Shown: positions 5,568 through 7,841 of the stretch, piece by piece
How positions within the stretch are numbered: position 1 is the stretch's first letter
Layout of the letters: each line of letters begins with the position of its first letter
Source: Bacillota bacterium
GTDB lineage: Bacteria > Bacillota > Sulfobacillia > Sulfobacillales > Sulfobacillaceae
Assembly: GCA_021820675.1 (NCBI GenBank)
Contig: JAKADI010000061.1
Span: 1 to 7,841 of the forward strand
Length of the DNA: 7,841 nt
Direction of reading: 5' to 3'
Notes under the pieces: model-generated
Database searches by the model: none
What the model saw: only the letters and a program-made list of their open reading frames with translations
Told to the model about the DNA's origin: nothing
Position numbers and translations under genes: made by a program

Positions 5568-7841
5568 TGACCAAGAAATCAGTGTGCCTGAAGGCTCCAT
5601 GATTGTTGATGCCGCCGCGAAACTGGGCATTGACGTTCCGATTTATTGTTACCATAAGGCGTTAGGACCATTAGGGGCTTGTCGAATGTGCCTGGTGCAA
5701 GTGGAGAAAATGCCGAAGTTAGTGACGGGGTGTACGACTGCGGTCAGTGAAGGTATGGTTGTGCATACCAAAGGCGCCGCGGTCGAAAAGGGGCGCAAGG
5801 GTGTATTGGAGTTTCTGCTGATCAACCACCCTTTGGATTGTCCTGTGTGTGATAAAGGAGGAGAATGCTACCTCCAGGATTACGCGTTTAATTATGGCCC
5901 GGGCCAGGGGCGATTTCAGGAACCGAAGATTGAAAAAGTCAAAGACGATCCGATTAACGAGTTTGTCTTAATCGATCAAGAGCGATGTGTTTTGTGTCAG
6001 CGGTGTGTTCGTTTCATGAACGAGTACGTTGGCGAAGGCCAACTCCTACTCGAAGGCCGAGGTGTTGAAACCGTTGTCACCACGGTGAACCACGAACCTG
6101 CGACAAGTATCTTTACAGGAAATGTGATTGATTTGTGCCCGGTGGGCGCCTTATTGTCGGCTCCTTATCATCACAAAGGGCGTCCATGGAATATTGACCG
6201 TCAAACGACGATTTGCCCTCAATGTCCTGTCGGGTGTCCCAGCAACATAACTATGCGTGAAAGTCACATTATCCGGATGGAAGGGCGCCCGATTGCTGAA
6301 CGTGAGTGGGGCTGGCTGTGTGACCGGGGCCGCTTTGGTTATGACTTCGGGTATCACCCGCTTAGAGTGTTGGATTCGGTCGTCCGAGGGGAGTCGTTAT
6401 CGAGTGCCCAAGCTATGCGTGATACGGCCGAGTGGATGAAGGAAACCCTCCGTGAATATGGTATGGGCAGCATTGGGTTTGTGTTAGGCGGGCATTTTAC
6501 GGCGGAAGAGGCCTTTTGGATCAAGAAGTTTGCTCAGGAAGTTGTCCATAGTTCCGAATTAGCAACGATTCGCAACGTACCCGGGTATTTGCCGACACAT
6601 TTAAACGGCACGTTCGAGGACATTGAAAAAAGCCACATGGTGATTTTGGTGGGAGTCGATCCCTACGAAGCGGCTCCCGTTGTTCACCTCAAGTTGCGGG
6701 AGCGCCATAAGGGCTTTGGTGGATTGCAGGTGCTCGGAGTGGGACCGAGGAAATTAACGCGCGCCACGCTGCCGGGAGACAATTTCGTCATTCCCAGTGA
6801 GGATGAGGCCGTATTGTTCGCTCAAGCGTTAATGTTAGCCAAACCTGGGGATACGACGGTGCACATGCTAGCCGAACAGGTGGGTGATTATCCGTTACCC
6901 TTGGCAACAGATTCCTTAAAGGCTTTTGGCGAATCACTCTTGACATCTCCGTATTTGACATTGCTGTGGGATGGGGAAAATCCTGAAATGGAACAAGTGT
7001 TCCAAGCATTGAAGACGGTGCGGGATAATCCTACCGTGGTTCTACCTGCATTTGGCCCTGTGAATTGGAGAGGCTATGAATGGGCTGGGTTTCCCACCCA
7101 ATACGGAGACCTTCGAAACCTGCTAGTGAAAGCCAAAAACGGAGAAGTGCGAATGCTTGTTTTGTGGGGAGCCGATTTATTACGGGAGTTCCCGGACCAG
7201 GCTTTAGCAAAGGAAGCGCTTGAGGCAGTGGATTACGTCGTGTCTGCTCAAATTCGTCCACCTCTGGATATGCCTTACGTGGATGCCTTGCTGCCAGTGG
7301 CAACATGGGGAGAAGTTGAGGGAAGCTACGTTAATATGGAAGCGCGGATCGCATTAGCTGCAGCGGGTGTTCAACCGCCGGGACAATGTCGTCCCACTAA
7401 AACATACCTCGTGGGATGGGCACGGCTGTTTAAACAAGTCTTTGGTACCGAGGAATCGTGGGATGCCTTTGATGACCTTGCGGGCGACCTTCTTCCGCGA
7501 ACCTCCGAAAATGAAGGCGCCGCGGTGGTTCCCGTCACACGGCCGGTATCAGAGGAAGAACCGGTGGCATGGCAGGTGATTCGGGGGGATTGGGTTATCG
7601 AAAACGGCATTCCCTCAGAAATTTTAGAACCCCGACACACGCCTTTTGTGGGACGGATTCATCCTGATGAGGCCAAGGCACTTGATATATCCGACAACGG
7701 CGGATATGTTGATGTTCTGGCTGCGTCCGGAGTGGTCACTATCGGGGTTCGTCCGGATCCTTCCATTCCATTGCGCACTTTATGGGTGCCACGGGGGAGC
7801 CATCATGAATGGAACACCTCTCTTCACGGAGTACAAGCGTT
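5548..7841 (+). CDS. nuoG: NADH-quinone oxidoreductase subunit G (NuoG), 3' end beyond the window
   Basis: NuoG is the 75-kDa-type iron-sulfur subunit of the peripheral arm. The frame is open for 764 codons and leaves the window unfinished. Ligand sets seen in order are: Cys34, 45, 48 and 62 (2Fe-2S N1b); His94, Cys98, 101 and 107 (N5); Cys147, 150, 153 and 197 (N4); then Cys223-x2-Cys226-x3-Cys230-x27-Cys258, the pattern of the off-pathway N7 cluster. The rest resembles molybdopterin oxidoreductases (DMSO-reductase-type fold); from about residue 680 it looks like the start of their C-terminal dinucleotide-binding domain. Known NuoG proteins bind no molybdenum cofactor there. ATG 5548 has GGGAG at 5534-5538 nine bases upstream and overlaps nuoF by 20 bases; the next ATG (5567) is out of frame. 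T. thermophilus Nqo3 is a little longer (about 780 residues), so only a short part may be missing. Confidence 0.96.
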   Translation, partial: MIRLTIDDQEISVPEGSMIVDAAAKLGIDVPIYCYHKALGPLGACRMCLVQVEKMPKLVTGCTTAVSEGMVVHTKGAAVEKGRKGVLEFLLINHPLDCPVCDKGGECYLQDYAFNYGPGQGRFQEPKIEKVKDDPINEFVLIDQERCVLCQRCVRFMNEYVGEGQLLLEGRGVETVVTTVNHEPATSIFTGNVIDLCPVGALLSAPYHHKGRPWNIDRQTTICPQCPVGCPSNITMRESHIIRMEGRPIAEREWGWLCDRGRFGYDFGYHPLRVLDSVVRGESLSSAQAMRDTAEWMKETLREYGMGSIGFVLGGHFTAEEAFWIKKFAQEVVHSSELATIRNVPGYLPTHLNGTFEDIEKSHMVILVGVDPYEAAPVVHLKLRERHKGFGGLQVLGVGPRKLTRATLPGDNFVIPSEDEAVLFAQALMLAKPGDTTVHMLAEQVGDYPLPLATDSLKAFGESLLTSPYLTLLWDGENPEMEQVFQALKTVRDNPTVVLPAFGPVNWRGYEWAGFPTQYGDLRNLLVKAKNGEVRMLVLWGADLLREFPDQALAKEALEAVDYVVSAQIRPPLDMPYVDALLPVATWGEVEGSYVNMEARIALAAAGVQPPGQCRPTKTYLVGWARLFKQVFGTEESWDAFDDLAGDLLPRTSENEGAAVVPVTRPVSEEEPVAWQVIRGDWVIENGIPSEILEPRHTPFVGRIHPDEAKALDISDNGGYVDVLAASGVVTIGVRPDPSIPLRTLWVPRGSHHEWNTSLHGVQA

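Noticed and set aside
1..7841. CRISPR array, tRNA or rRNA gene, insertion sequence, toxin-antitoxin or defence system
   Set aside because: I saw no regularly spaced repeats, RNA-gene signatures, transposase motifs or terminal inverted repeats; coding genes explain almost the whole window.

Overview
The window holds the start of a respiratory complex I (NADH:quinone oxidoreductase, nuo) operon, preceded by the end of a Firmicutes-type cell-envelope/cell-cycle gene pair. The genes are all on the + strand. Content is a yvcK-family 3' fragment (to 232), a complete whiA (193-1047), a 209-base intergenic region (1048-1256), then nuoA, nuoB, nuoC, nuoD, nuoE, nuoF (1257-5567) and a nuoG that runs off the window end (5548-7841).

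The organism is probably a Gram-positive bacterium of the Firmicutes or a neighbouring lineage. The yvcK-whiA pairing is typical of Firmicutes and Actinobacteria, base composition looks close to 50% G+C, and nuoC and nuoD are separate genes (fused in E. coli). The operon carries its own NADH-input module (nuoE, nuoF, nuoG), which Bacillus-type nuo operons lack, so this is the full NADH-oxidising form. An acidophilic or thermophilic Sulfobacillus-like member would fit, but that is an inference from overall impression and was not tested.

The seven Nuo proteins form the front half of the enzyme. NuoF takes electrons from NADH through FMN. NuoE, NuoF and NuoG carry the iron-sulfur relay. NuoB holds terminal cluster N2, and NuoB with NuoD forms the quinone pocket. 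NuoC supports the peripheral arm, and NuoA links it to the membrane arm. The proton-pumping subunits NuoH to NuoN are expected downstream of the window. The genes are tightly packed with stop/start overlaps (10, 4, 4, 4 and 20 bases; one 16-base gap), which indicates one transcript and translational coupling. A good sigma-A-like promoter lies 79 bases before nuoA.

I found no novel system, mobile element, CRISPR array or RNA gene. The points most worth checking are an alanine in NuoA where a proton-pathway glutamate is nearly always found, an apparent reading-frame break at the extreme left in the yvcK homologue, and small inverted repeats around the nuo promoter.
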